Positions 28,712 through 38,020 of a DNA stretch of 64,000 nucleotides are shown here, piece after piece. A program made the position numbers and the translations under genes. Source of the stretch: Cognatundibacterium rivi. GTDB taxonomy: Bacteria > Pseudomonadota > Gammaproteobacteria > Burkholderiales > Burkholderiaceae_D. Positions within the stretch are counted from its first letter, which is position 1. Every line of letters begins with the position of its first letter. Where the stretch lies: NCBI RefSeq assembly GCF_018139565.1, contig NZ_JAGSPK010000002.1, positions 1-64,000 of the forward strand, written 5' to 3'. Below the pieces are notes generated by a model. It was not told where the DNA came from and made no database searches. It saw only the letters and a program-made list of their open reading frames with translations.

Positions 28712-31147
28712 ATGAGCAATGAAATAAAAAAAATTGATTTAATCAAAAACATGGCGGTCTTTAGGGACTTCAGGTGGTCGTCATCTGTTAGGGATGGCGG
28801 CAATAACATCGCTGAGTTTAAAAAGATCAATATTTTTTATGGCCGGAACTACTCCGGAAAAACAACGCTCTCGCGAATTTTAAGAGCTCTCGAAACCGGT
28901 TCGATATCTGACAAATATCGTTCACCTGAGTTTCAATTATCGTTTGACGGCGGCAGCAATGCCACGCAAAGCTCATTAAGCAATCACGGCCAAGTCGTTC
29001 GAGTCTTCAACGAAGACTTTGTCAAGGACAACCTGCGTTTCATTGTTGATGACGAGCAGACCATTAATTCATTCGCCATCTTGGGTGAAGACAATACTAA
29101 GCTTGAGGAAGAAATTGAAAAGCATGAAGCCGAACTTGGCAGTGAGGAGGATAAGTCAGGACTGCTGGGGGAACTCTTCGGTGCGGAGGAAAAGTTTAAA
29201 GAGTCTCGAAAAGCTTATGACGAAAAATCGTCAGAATTGGAGAAAAAACTAAGTGATAAAGCCAATAAATCAGGCACTGGAATTAAGCATAATAAATTTT
29301 TTGGTGACGCCACCTACAATGTTCCAAAAATAAAAAAAGATATCGCGGTTGTTACTGAAGATACCTATTCTCCGCTTTCTACGGAGCAGGTGGGTAAATT
29401 TCATGACCTCCTCAGAGAAGAACCCAAACCGAATATCCCTGAATCATCATTATTTAATCTTCAATACACTGCTATCGCTACAAAGGCTAATGAACTAATT
29501 GGAAAAAAGATTCAGGCATCTGATCCAATTCAGGAATTGCTAAACGATGCGGCTCTCGCAGCATGGGTGAGGACTGGTCGGAGCCACCATCATGGGAAAA
29601 AAGACAAGTGCGCGTTTTGTGGCAGTGATCTTCCTCAAGATTTGTGGGAGAAGCTGGACAAACATTTTAATCAGGATTCCGAAGAGCTTCGTCAGGCGTT
29701 GGAAGCCCTGCTTGGGTCGATTGAGCGGGAGCGGTCCCGAGTTCCTAATTTACTAAAAATCAAAAACTCGGATTTCTACTCTAGCTTTACGGCCGACTTA
29801 GATTCGTTGACAGATCAACTGTCAACTTTATCAAAATCTTACAGCGAGAGTCTGGTCTCTATAAAAGAACAGATCGAAAAACGAAGAGATGACATTTTTA
29901 CGCCTCTTGAATTTAAAACCACGGATTCTGTTGAGAAAGATTTGAATGCTATCAGGGATTCATACGAGGAACTCAGAAACGGATCTAACGAATTTACAGC
30001 TTCATTAAGCGCCAGTCAATCTGATGCTCGCGCGGCTCTCCGTCTCTATGAAGTCTATACATTCGTAACCAACATTAAGTATGAAGACGAGTTTGCTGCC
30101 ATTGAGGCTTTGCATAAAGTTATTTTTAACGCGGAAGAAGTTAGAAATGCCGCAAAAGAAAAAGTTGACGTAAAACGAGAAAAGATTGCTGAACTGAAGG
30201 CTCAGTTAAAAGATGAAAGTAAGGGAGCTGATCGGGTAAATGATTACCTAAACAATTTTTTTGGCCACCAATCGCTCTCTCTAGAAGCCATTGAAGAAAC
30301 CCCAGGGAACGCATCATCTGGATACCGGTTTGAGGTAACTCGAAACGACGAAAAAGCATTCCATCTTAGTGAGGGAGAATGCAGTTTGATAGCTTTTTGT
30401 TACTTTATGGCTAAGCTTGAAGACATAGAGACAAAAGGTAACCAGCCGATCATTTGGATAGATGATCCCATTTGTAGCTTGGATGCAAATCATATCTTTT
30501 TTGTGTACAGCCTTATTAATGCTGAAATTGTAAAGCCTGAGCAGTATGAAGATGGCGGTGAAATAAAAGAACGTGACCGTTTTAAGCAATTGTTTATTTC
30601 GACTCACAACTTAGACTTTTTGAAATACTTGAAGCGACTTCCGGGAGCTTTAAATAAAAACAAATCTCAATACTTTATCCTCACAAGAACGGATCAAGAA
30701 AGCAACATCACTTTGATGCCACGATACCTGAAGGAATACGTCACAGAGTTCAATTTTCTGTTCCATCAGATTTATAAATGCGCCAATGCAAACATCGAAT
30801 CATGTGAGAACTACGACTACTACTATAACTTCGGCAACAATGCTAGGAAGTTTCTTGAGGCATTCTTATACTACAAGTATCCAAATGCAGTAGAAAAGGA
30901 TGATAAACTTGCGCGCTTTTTCGGAGGTGATGCGCTAGCTGTATCATTAACAGATCGCATCAATAATGAATATTCGCACTTAGAGGGGATATTTGAGCGG
31001 AGCGTTCAGCCAATAGATGTTCCAGAAATGAGAACAGTCGCAAAATTTATCCTACGAAAAATTCAAGAGAAAGACCCGGATCAATACACTGCATTGCTCC
31101 AGAGTGTCGATGAACCGGACGCCCTGACGGACATTGGTGATCTTTGA
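28712..31147 (+). CDS. RloC-like zinc-hook ATPase, putative anticodon nuclease
   Basis: 811 residues. An ABC/SMC-like ATPase is split by a long coiled coil: Walker A GRNYSGKTT (44-52), coiled-coil arms, a CAFC zinc hook (Cys300, Cys303), signature LSEGE (552-556), Walker B IIWIDDP (580-586), D-loop SLD and H-loop His632. The C-terminal domain has Arg712 and Glu716 (RKFLE) and His756 (RINNEYSHLEG). These align by eye with the PrrC anticodon nuclease triad Arg320, Glu324 and His356 (RNLYE and RIINFTSH). The layout is that of RloC, a phage-responsive tRNA-cleaving toxin. Composition is AT-rich compared with neighbours, which suggests acquisition. No type I restriction genes flank it. Nuclease activity is inferred. 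Confidence 0.8.
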   Translation: MSNEIKKIDLIKNMAVFRDFRWSSSVRDGGNNIAEFKKINIFYGRNYSGKTTLSRILRALETGSISDKYRSPEFQLSFDGGSNATQSSLSNHGQVVRVFNEDFVKDNLRFIVDDEQTINSFAILGEDNTKLEEEIEKHEAELGSEEDKSGLLGELFGAEEKFKESRKAYDEKSSELEKKLSDKANKSGTGIKHNKFFGDATYNVPKIKKDIAVVTEDTYSPLSTEQVGKFHDLLREEPKPNIPESSLFNLQYTAIATKANELIGKKIQASDPIQELLNDAALAAWVRTGRSHHHGKKDKCAFCGSDLPQDLWEKLDKHFNQDSEELRQALEALLGSIERERSRVPNLLKIKNSDFYSSFTADLDSLTDQLSTLSKSYSESLVSIKEQIEKRRDDIFTPLEFKTTDSVEKDLNAIRDSYEELRNGSNEFTASLSASQSDARAALRLYEVYTFVTNIKYEDEFAAIEALHKVIFNAEEVRNAAKEKVDVKREKIAELKAQLKDESKGADRVNDYLNNFFGHQSLSLEAIEETPGNASSGYRFEVTRNDEKAFHLSEGECSLIAFCYFMAKLEDIETKGNQPIIWIDDPICSLDANHIFFVYSLINAEIVKPEQYEDGGEIKERDRFKQLFISTHNLDFLKYLKRLPGALNKNKSQYFILTRTDQESNITLMPRYLKEYVTEFNFLFHQIYKCANANIESCENYDYYYNFGNNARKFLEAFLYYKYPNAVEKDDKLARFFGGDALAVSLTDRINNEYSHLEGIFERSVQPIDVPEMRTVAKFILRKIQEKDPDQYTALLQSVDEPDALTDIGDL

Positions 31148-31195
31148 CGTCAGGCTTGTTTGCAAAACACGCAAAACAATACTCTTCTGAAACTC

Positions 31196-31732
31196 TCAGA
31201 TAATCGCAAACTCGCTCGCATGTTTTTCATAATGCAGCAAATCCATCCAGACACCGTGACGCAATACGGCCTGCCGTGAGTGGCCGTATTGTTGGAATCC
31301 GCATTTGCGCATCACGGCCTGTGACGGCAGATTATCGGCTATCACCACGGCTTCGATGCGCCACAGATTGAGTGAGCGGAATGCTTCTTCGACCACATGA
31401 TTGACCGCCTGACTGGCGTAGCCTTTGCCGCCGTGACGTGCGCTGAAGCGATAGCCGAGCGAGGCTTTGAAATAATGTTCGCGTTCTGCGCCGCGCAGAG
31501 TCACGCGGCCGACGATGGCATCGTTGACCCAGGCCAGATAGTGATATTCCTTTTGCGCATTCCTCGCCCATTGCGCCTGTTGCAGGCTGCTGCGAACGGC
31601 TGCGGGAGTATAAAAACTATCGCCGCGACTGGCGATCCACTGTTCAAAATGCGTGCGATTTTCAAGTTCAAACGCGAGCAGGGCATCGGTGTGCTCTGGC
31701 ATGGCGAGTGTGATGCTTAAGTGGTGGTCCAT
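31196..31732 (-). CDS. GNAT N-acetyltransferase, RimJ/RimL-like
   Basis: 178 residues with the GNAT fold. A beta-strand and loop region (YLAWVNDAIVGRVTL) leads to the acetyl-CoA-binding motif A (SARHGGKGYASQAV), followed by NLWRIEAVVIADNLPSQAVMRKCGF typical of the RimJ/RimL type that acetylates protein N-termini or small substrates. It is convergent with the RloC-like gene, with a 48-bp gap, and marks the right boundary of the AT-rich insertion. The substrate is unknown. Confidence 0.87.
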   Translation of the reverse strand: MDHHLSITLAMPEHTDALLAFELENRTHFEQWIASRGDSFYTPAAVRSSLQQAQWARNAQKEYHYLAWVNDAIVGRVTLRGAEREHYFKASLGYRFSARHGGKGYASQAVNHVVEEAFRSLNLWRIEAVVIADNLPSQAVMRKCGFQQYGHSRQAVLRHGVWMDLLHYEKHASEFAII

Positions 31733-31917
31733 GTGCGTGTCAGATCGTGGTTTCAGTGATGCTTGAGTTATGCTTGAGTTATGCGATATTCAGGCGGCAT
31801 TTGCGTTCGGATTTATCAGCAGAAGCGCATCATCCGTTTCTGTTGGCAGTTTATCTGAATCCGGCGGGCTGCTATGATGAAACGGTATTTAAACGGCATT
31901 CAACCTGAGAGAAAATC

Positions 31918-32541
31918 ATGCGCGTTCATCGATTGGCGGTCATTCACTATTTTTTGCTTGCTCTTGCGTGCGTCATGCCTTTGACGATGCATGCGCAGAC
32001 GTCTGAGCTATCGCCAGAAGGTGCTCGGAGTATTTTGTTGACGGGGTTTGCCGTGAACAAGCAGGCGCAACTCAAAGACATCGATAATATCGCGCAAGGC
32101 TTGCCAAGGGAAATCGGGCATCGCCTTGAAAAGCAGTTATGGAAAGTGAAAACGACGCCGGATTTATTATCGACGGAATGGCGTTTGTCTCCGCCGAGCC
32201 CGCAACTGCTGGGGCAAATCGCCCGTTTATACGATGTGCGTTATGTGGTGGCGGGTGAAGTCCGCGATGCAGGTATCAATACACAGTCGATGTTGTGGGG
32301 ATTGCGGGAAAAGCAGAGTCGCGTGATTGATGTTGAGATCAGGGTTTATGATGCGCGCGCTGGCAGCCTGCTGGGGCGTTTTGATTTCAGCGGCAAGGCC
32401 AGTGGCGATGTGCTGATCGGGGCGGAGCATGTCTTCGCTGGTGATGCTTTTCGTGCAACCGCGTATGGCAAGGCAATTGATGAAGTGATAGAGCAGGCGA
32501 CGCAGGCACTGAGCGCCACCTTGCTGAGTCAGGCGCAATAA
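31918..32541 (+). CDS. Secreted protein resembling the FlgT/CsgG-like fold
   Basis: 207 residues with an N-terminal signal (hydrophobic stretch then MHAQ). The mature part has RLYDVRYVVAGEVRDAG and VIDVEIRVYDARAGSLLGRF, a pattern found in CsgG-like and FlgT middle domains where a nucleotide-binding-like fold is present. No lipobox is seen. The stop is about 30 bp from the stop of the convergent acyl-CoA ligase gene. Role unknown; flagellar or envelope assembly is only a guess from fold similarity. Confidence 0.65.
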   Translation: MRVHRLAVIHYFLLALACVMPLTMHAQTSELSPEGARSILLTGFAVNKQAQLKDIDNIAQGLPREIGHRLEKQLWKVKTTPDLLSTEWRLSPPSPQLLGQIARLYDVRYVVAGEVRDAGINTQSMLWGLREKQSRVIDVEIRVYDARAGSLLGRFDFSGKASGDVLIGAEHVFAGDAFRATAYGKAIDEVIEQATQALSATLLSQAQ

Positions 32542-32571
32542 GCGACAGCTTATCTGCTGCGCCTTCACGGC

Positions 32572-34275
32572 TCAATCGCCGTTTTTATTCGCACGTTCCA
32601 GCTCCTGCAAACGTAATACCCGCCTTTGCACTTTGCCTGTCGTCGTCATCGGCAGGGCCGCGATAAATTCAATTTCTTTCGGATATTCATACGGCGCGAG
32701 TTTGCCGCGCACATGCGCTTGCAATTCCTTAGTCAGTTTGTCATTCGCTTTAATGCCGGGGCTTAATACGACGTAGGCTTTGACCAGATTGCCGCGCTCT
32801 TTGTCTGGCTTGGGTACGACTGCCACGTTGGCAACTGCCGGATGTTTGATCAGGCAGTTTTCTATTTCAGACGGGCCGATTCGGTACCCGGCTGCTTTAA
32901 ACATATCGTCCGCACGCCCCTGATACCAGAGATAACCATCTTCGTCGCGCAGAGCCAGATCGCCAGTGCGGCACCAGTCACCGGTAAATTTATTGCGGGT
33001 CGCTTCATCGTTTTTCCAGTAGCCGAGGAAAAATACCGGGTCGGGGTGACCGTGAATATCGTAGCGATTCACGGCGACTTCGCCGGTTTCACCTGTGCTG
33101 ACTTCTTTGCCATCGTCGTCGATGACAGCGACCTGGTGGCCTGGATAAGGGCGACCCATGCTGCCGGGCTTTGCTGGCCATTGCTGATGGCTATTGCCGA
33201 CGATGTAATTCATCTCGGTTTGCCCGAACATTTCATTCGGTGTGACTTTCAGCGCTGTTTCACACCAGTGAAATACGGTATCACCAACCGCTTCGCCCGC
33301 GCTCATAATCGCGCGCAATTTCAGCCTGTATTTGTCGTGTGGCGCAGGGACGGCCTTCATCATCATTTTGAGGGCAGTCGGAAACAAAAACGTATTGGTG
33401 ACCTTGTATTTGTTGAGCAGGTAAAACGCAGTTTCAGCGGTAAATCTGCCCCGATAACCAACGATAGGTTTGCCAAAATACAGCGCCGGTAACAACGCAT
33501 CCATCAGGCCGCCTGTCCATGCCCAGTCTGCCGGTGACCAGAACACATCATGCTTTTTCGGAAACCAGTTTTGTGAAGCAACAAAGCCACTGAGATTGCC
33601 TATCATCGCCGAATGCGGAATCAGCGCGCCTTTCGGTGCGCCGGTGGTGCCGCTGGTGTAAATCAGGATTGCCGGGTCAGTCGCCCGTGTTTTTTCGCAA
33701 GTGAACTCAGCAGGCATGTTGGCAACATAAGCTTCCCATTCCATAGGATGAAAATCGGCAGGCGCATTGGGACAATCGACCGTGATCACGGTCTTCAGGT
33801 GCGGGCATTGGTTTGCAATCGACAGGTAAGCATCAAGGCCACTAGCATCAAGTACCAGCGCAACGGCTTCGCTGTGTTGTAAGCGGTATTCCAATGCTTC
33901 CGGGCCAAACAAAAAAGACAGCGGCATCGCAATCGCCCCCAGTTGCAGGCAGGCCATCAGCGTAACGGCAGTTTCTGGCCGTTGCGGCATGATGCTGGCG
34001 ACGACATCGCCGCGATCTACGCCTTGCAGGCGGAGTAAATTAGCGAGCTGGTTTGCCTGTTTTTGCAGTTCGGCATAGGTCAGGCGACCGCTGATTCCTT
34101 CACTGTTTTCATGAAAAATCGCAACCCGTTTCGGATCATCGGCCCAGCGATGGCAGCAGACCTCGGCGATATTGAAGTGTTCGGGAACGTTCCAGCGGAA
34201 GTCTTGGTACAGTTGCGGATAGTGATCTGCGGGTGTTGATTTTTTCTTTGTGGATGTTGTTTTCAGCGGCTTCAT
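32572..34275 (-). CDS. Acyl-CoA synthetase, AMP-forming
   Basis: 567 residues of the ANL superfamily, resembling medium-chain or acetyl-type acyl-CoA ligases. The core motifs are in order: ILIYTSGTTGAPKGAL for ATP, FGQTEMNYIVGN, DWCRTGDLALRDEDGYLWY, GRADDMFKAAGYRIGP, and the C-terminal lysine in TTTGKVQRR. It activates a carboxylic acid to acyl-CoA with release of AMP. GGAG stands eight bases before the ATG. A TetR-type palindrome overlaps its promoter. Chain length preference cannot be read from the sequence. Confidence 0.9.
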   Translation of the reverse strand: MKPLKTTSTKKKSTPADHYPQLYQDFRWNVPEHFNIAEVCCHRWADDPKRVAIFHENSEGISGRLTYAELQKQANQLANLLRLQGVDRGDVVASIMPQRPETAVTLMACLQLGAIAMPLSFLFGPEALEYRLQHSEAVALVLDASGLDAYLSIANQCPHLKTVITVDCPNAPADFHPMEWEAYVANMPAEFTCEKTRATDPAILIYTSGTTGAPKGALIPHSAMIGNLSGFVASQNWFPKKHDVFWSPADWAWTGGLMDALLPALYFGKPIVGYRGRFTAETAFYLLNKYKVTNTFLFPTALKMMMKAVPAPHDKYRLKLRAIMSAGEAVGDTVFHWCETALKVTPNEMFGQTEMNYIVGNSHQQWPAKPGSMGRPYPGHQVAVIDDDGKEVSTGETGEVAVNRYDIHGHPDPVFFLGYWKNDEATRNKFTGDWCRTGDLALRDEDGYLWYQGRADDMFKAAGYRIGPSEIENCLIKHPAVANVAVVPKPDKERGNLVKAYVVLSPGIKANDKLTKELQAHVRGKLAPYEYPKEIEFIAALPMTTTGKVQRRVLRLQELERANKNGD

Positions 34276-34286
34276 TCTGTCTCCGT

Positions 34287-34308
34287 TATAATTATCGAAC
34301 GGTCGTTC
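34287..34308 (-). promoter_or_regulatory. Promoter with TetR-type operator for the acyl-CoA ligase
   Basis: GAACGGTCGTTC (34297-34308) is a near-perfect palindrome typical of TetR-family fatty-acid or acyl-CoA regulators. Just downstream on the minus strand lies a GATAAT-like -10 element. The palindrome thus covers the -35 region, a classical repression position. No tetR gene is adjacent. Confidence 0.6.
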
Positions 34309-34409
34309 TATTGTTGTTATTTTGACGTCCTACATTTGCATCCTACTGCATATCTCTGCGTCTGAAGATGGATAGCGCAGAGTTTCTTGATGAAAAAAAT
34401 TAATTTGCC

Positions 34410-35300
34410 ATGACAATTGCCCGTAATGCCTCGCGCTCTGAATTCATCCCTATCCGTGGTTTGCAATACCATATCCGCCACTGGGGGAATGAAGACGCGC
34501 CAAAAATCTTTATGCTGCATGGCTGGATGGATGTGTCGGCCTCGTTTCAGTTTGTGGTTGATCATTTGCAGCAGGACTGGCATGTGATTGCGCCTGATTT
34601 GCGCGGCTTTGGTCTGACGGAAGCGCCGGGCAGCGACACATACTGGTTCCCCGATTATCTGGGTGATCTGGATGCGATTTTGTTGCATTACGCACCGGAA
34701 GGCGCGATCAATCTGCTGGGGCACAGTATGGGCGCGAACGTGGTTGGCTTGTATGCCGGTGTGCGCCCTGAGCGCGTGCGCCGTCTGGTGAATCTGGAAG
34801 GTTTCGGTTTGCCGACAACGTTCCCGACACAGGCACCGGGGCGTTACGTGAAATGGCTGAATGAATTGCGCCAGCCGCCGGTATTGCGCACTTATGCATC
34901 ACAAGCAGAGGTGGCGGCACGTCTGCAAAAAACCAATCCACGCTTATCAGATGAGCGTGCCCACTTTTTATCGGCATTCTGGTCGAAACAGAATGCCGAC
35001 GAGCGCTGGGAAATTCTCGGTGATCCTGCGCATAAACAAACCAGCCCTTTGCTGTTTCAGGTAGAAGAGGTGATGGAGTGCTGGAAAAAAATCAGTGCGC
35101 CTGTGCTCTGGATGCAGGCTGACGACACCGATGTCTGGCACTGGATGGGGCCAAGAGAGCAGGCGCAGATAGAAATTGATCGTCGCCTGGCGCACATTCC
35201 TGATCTGCAAAAAGAAATGATTGCCGATGCGGGCCACATGTTGCATCACGATCAGCCTGAATTACTGGCACAATTGATCGAAGCGTTTCTCTTAAAATAA
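34410..35300 (+). CDS. Alpha/beta hydrolase
   Basis: 296 residues. Oxyanion HGWMD segment, nucleophile elbow GHSMGANV, and a late GHMLHHDQP segment with the catalytic His define a canonical alpha/beta hydrolase with a cap domain, close to epoxide hydrolase or haloalkane dehalogenase-like families. DLRGFGLTEAP is the usual strand-4 region. The start region is shared with the divergent acyl-CoA ligase promoter about 110 bp upstream, so both may respond to the same regulator. Substrate unknown. Confidence 0.85.
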   Translation: MTIARNASRSEFIPIRGLQYHIRHWGNEDAPKIFMLHGWMDVSASFQFVVDHLQQDWHVIAPDLRGFGLTEAPGSDTYWFPDYLGDLDAILLHYAPEGAINLLGHSMGANVVGLYAGVRPERVRRLVNLEGFGLPTTFPTQAPGRYVKWLNELRQPPVLRTYASQAEVAARLQKTNPRLSDERAHFLSAFWSKQNADERWEILGDPAHKQTSPLLFQVEEVMECWKKISAPVLWMQADDTDVWHWMGPREQAQIEIDRRLAHIPDLQKEMIADAGHMLHHDQPELLAQLIEAFLLK

Positions 35301-35388
35301 AGCATAGTCCGACGCGCGGCACACAGCGTGATCGCGGTGTTCGGCGTATCAGTGCTGCGGTAAAAAAAAGCGTTGCAAAGGATGTGTT

Positions 35389-36489
35389 TTGCCGGATCAG
35401 AATTTAGTCTCATCTATTGAAGAAAAACAGTCAGCGCGCGTGCTTGACGGTGCGCAGTTTCAGCGTTGTCTGGTCATGGCAGGCGGTGGCTTTCGCTTTG
35501 GCTATTATCTGGGCATGTATCGCGCATGTCAGTTGCAGGGGAAAACGCCCGATGTGATCGTTGCCAGTTGCGGTGCGGCGATTGCCGGTGCACTGATTCG
35601 CCATCTGCCGGAAGACGAACAACGTCTGGCGTGGATCAGTTCACCGCAGATGCATGCATTCTGGCGCGGTCTGCAAGCGAATCCTGATACAAGTTTATGG
35701 CGTGCAATCCGGGCCTTAGCCGGGCGTGCTTTGTTTGCCAACGATGCCAGACGTATTCCTGATTTGTTTCAGGATTATCTGTTCGATATTCCTCCTGATT
35801 TACCCGTGCCACCGGAACGCAGTTATCCCGGCGCGCCTGCGCTGGCAATCGTTGCGGGACGCATGTTATTCGGGCAGAACGAAGTAGGCACACTCCGCGG
35901 CGAAAAAAAATTATTTGCTGAAACCATTTTTACCGAGCCGCGTGTTGCCGCGATGTTAGCCGGCATGCCTTCACCGATTGCCAGCAACGCCCACAAAAAC
36001 AGTGTGGTTGCGCCGCAGATAGAATTTGAAACGCAGATTGCGGTTGCCGATGCAGTGCGTGCCTCGATTGCGGATATGTATTATTTCCGTTGTCACCGGA
36101 TTGGTGAGCATCATTATTCGGGTGGTGTGATTGATCTGTTTCCGATAGAGATTGCGCGTCGTCTGGCAAAAGAAGTCATGATGGAACGCAAAGGATGGTA
36201 TGGCCGGCATATAGAATTGCCTGCCTTGCGCATGGTGTTGGGTATCAACGGCAACCATCGTTTGCGCCAAGTGTTGCAGCAAGAAGCGGATGTCTGGATC
36301 GACACGGCTGATATGGAAACGGCACTGGTGCAGCATCAGATCAGCAAACAAATTCTATGGCTGCGCAATCGTATTGTTTTGCGGGTGCCTGAGCGTTACG
36401 ACGACTTCGTTGCGATGGTCAGACTGCAATGGGAATACGGCTATCAACGCGCCTCGCAGGCGCTGGCACAAGATACCGGCTGCAGGTGA
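35389..36489 (+). CDS. Patatin-like phospholipase domain protein, atypical active site
   Basis: 366 residues with a TTG start behind AAAGGA; no usable ATG is near. The patatin phosphate-binding glycine loop is MAGGGFRFGYYLG. The nucleophile elbow reads VASCGAA, so a Ser is present but the first Gly of GxSxG is Ala. The second motif, DGG in patatins, reads YSGGVIDLFP, so the catalytic Asp position is Ser. The enzyme may therefore be inactive or use another residue. The C-terminal half is unrecognised. The gene stands alone, downstream of the alpha/beta hydrolase gene. Confidence 0.7.
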   Translation: MPDQNLVSSIEEKQSARVLDGAQFQRCLVMAGGGFRFGYYLGMYRACQLQGKTPDVIVASCGAAIAGALIRHLPEDEQRLAWISSPQMHAFWRGLQANPDTSLWRAIRALAGRALFANDARRIPDLFQDYLFDIPPDLPVPPERSYPGAPALAIVAGRMLFGQNEVGTLRGEKKLFAETIFTEPRVAAMLAGMPSPIASNAHKNSVVAPQIEFETQIAVADAVRASIADMYYFRCHRIGEHHYSGGVIDLFPIEIARRLAKEVMMERKGWYGRHIELPALRMVLGINGNHRLRQVLQQEADVWIDTADMETALVQHQISKQILWLRNRIVLRVPERYDDFVAMVRLQWEYGYQRASQALAQDTGCR

Positions 36490-36659
36490 TGGCGCTGCTT
36501 GCTGATGTCAGCGCAGGTTTTGTCACCGTTTATTTTCTCTGCCGGGACGTATTTTTCACCGCATTGAGCCGGATACGTGTTTGCCCGCTCGGTCGCAGGC
36601 GGTCATCTGGAGTACACTGACAGTATTCCTGTTAGCAGCAACCTTGCGTATTTCTGATC

Positions 36660-37901
36660 ATGAACGAAAAAAATTCCTACGGTTTTACTACGACTATTCT
36701 ACATAGCGATAGACAAAAAAACATTGAACACGGCTCTGTTCATAAACCTGTCCATACTTCCGTTTTATTTGGATATAAGGACGCGCGCGATTTAGCCGCC
36801 GTCTTTCAGGGGAAGCAATCCGGTTATCGTTACGGACGTCAGGGTAATCCCACGGTGTCTGCGCTCGAAGATAAAATAACCAGCATGGAAGCGGGTGTTT
36901 CTACGATCACCTTTGCGACTGGCATGGCCGCGATTGGCGCGGTGTTTCAGGCTTTGCTGCGCGCAGGCGATCACATCGTTTCATCGAAATTTTTATTCGG
37001 AAACACGAATAGTCTGTGGCAAACAGCGAGTGGGCAGGGGCTGGATGTCTCTTTGGTTGATGCGACTGCCGTTGTCAATGTTGAAGCCGCGCTGACGCCG
37101 GCGACCCGCATGGTGTTTGTGGAGACTATTGCTAATCCACGCACGCAGATCGCCGATCTCAAGCGCATCGGTCGTTTATGTCAGGAACGCGGGATTTTAT
37201 TTGTCGTAGATAACACCATTACTTCGCCGTATTTATTTCAGCCTAAAACCGTGGGCGCCAGCCTGGTCGTGAATTCGCTGACCAAATATATCGCCGGACA
37301 TGGCAATGTACTGGGCGGGGCATTGACCGACACGGGTCTGTTTGACTGGGCTGCGTATCCGAATATTGCCGATAATTTCCGTAAGCAGGCACCGGCGCAG
37401 CAAGGCATGGCGCAGGTGCGTGCCAAAGCTTTGCGCGATTTCGGCGCGACCTTATCGCCGGAAGCTGCCCATCAGATCGCGGTTGGCGCTGAAACCATGG
37501 CGCTGCGGATGGAGCGCGAATGTGCAAATGCGATGGCGATTGCGACGATGCTGGCAGCAGATTCCCGCGTGGCGGCAGTACATTATCCGGGGCTGGCATC
37601 GCATCCGCAACATGCGCTGGCGAATGAATTGTTTCTCGCCTATGGCGCTTTGTTCAGTTTTGAGCTGAAACCAGAAATCGATTGTTTTGATTATCTGAAC
37701 CGTTTGAATCTGGCGATTAGTGCGACCCATCTTGGTGATACGCGTACGCTGGTGATACCGGTGGCGCATACCATTTTCTTTGAAATGGGCGCTGAACGCC
37801 GTGCCGAAATGGGGATAGCGGATTCTCTGATCCGCGTTTCTGTCGGCATCGAAGATACGCAGGATTTGCTGGACGATTTCAGTCAGGCGTTAAATTTCTG
37901 A
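36660..37901 (+). CDS. Trans-sulfuration family PLP enzyme
   Basis: 413 residues of the cystathionine gamma-synthase/O-acylhomoserine sulfhydrylase/methionine gamma-lyase family. Seen are YRYGRQGNPTVSALE with Tyr and Arg for PLP phosphate, FATGMAAIGAV, VDNTITSPYLFQP, and the PLP-binding lysine in NSLTKYIAGHGN. The C-terminal LIRVSVGIEDTQDLLDDF is typical. The exact reaction (homoserine sulfhydrylation, gamma-synthase or lyase) cannot be decided. No riboswitch or MetJ-like box is seen in the 170-bp upstream gap. It stands alone. Confidence 0.85.
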   Translation: MNEKNSYGFTTTILHSDRQKNIEHGSVHKPVHTSVLFGYKDARDLAAVFQGKQSGYRYGRQGNPTVSALEDKITSMEAGVSTITFATGMAAIGAVFQALLRAGDHIVSSKFLFGNTNSLWQTASGQGLDVSLVDATAVVNVEAALTPATRMVFVETIANPRTQIADLKRIGRLCQERGILFVVDNTITSPYLFQPKTVGASLVVNSLTKYIAGHGNVLGGALTDTGLFDWAAYPNIADNFRKQAPAQQGMAQVRAKALRDFGATLSPEAAHQIAVGAETMALRMERECANAMAIATMLAADSRVAAVHYPGLASHPQHALANELFLAYGALFSFELKPEIDCFDYLNRLNLAISATHLGDTRTLVIPVAHTIFFEMGAERRAEMGIADSLIRVSVGIEDTQDLLDDFSQALNF

Positions 37902-37930
37902 GTATCTGCGTTTGCGCTGAACGCTGTCGG

Positions 37931-38010
37931 GCGTCTGTCTATGTTCAGAAAACGTTCAGAAGGCAAAAATATACTGGGGGGAGTATGTTAAAACGTGCAT
38001 CTATCCCCAT
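37931..38010 (+). repeat. Dispersed intergenic palindromic repeat, diverged copy C
   Basis: The core at 37967-37989 reads AAATATACT, then GGGGGG, then AGTATGTT, so the palindrome is kept with one G-U pair. Upstream at the same distance as in copy A is TATGTTCAG in place of TATTCTCAG. The rest has diverged. The core contains TACT-G6-AGTA. Confidence 0.6.
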
Positions 38011-38020
38011 TTAGCTATGT

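Noticed and set aside
28190-31195. Attachment-site direct repeats around the RloC-type island
   Set aside because: Only a weak TTGTTTG-like similarity was seen at the two edges, not enough to call.
36490-36659. Methionine-type riboswitch before the trans-sulfuration gene
   Set aside because: No SAM or SAH aptamer pattern could be recognised in the 170 bp.
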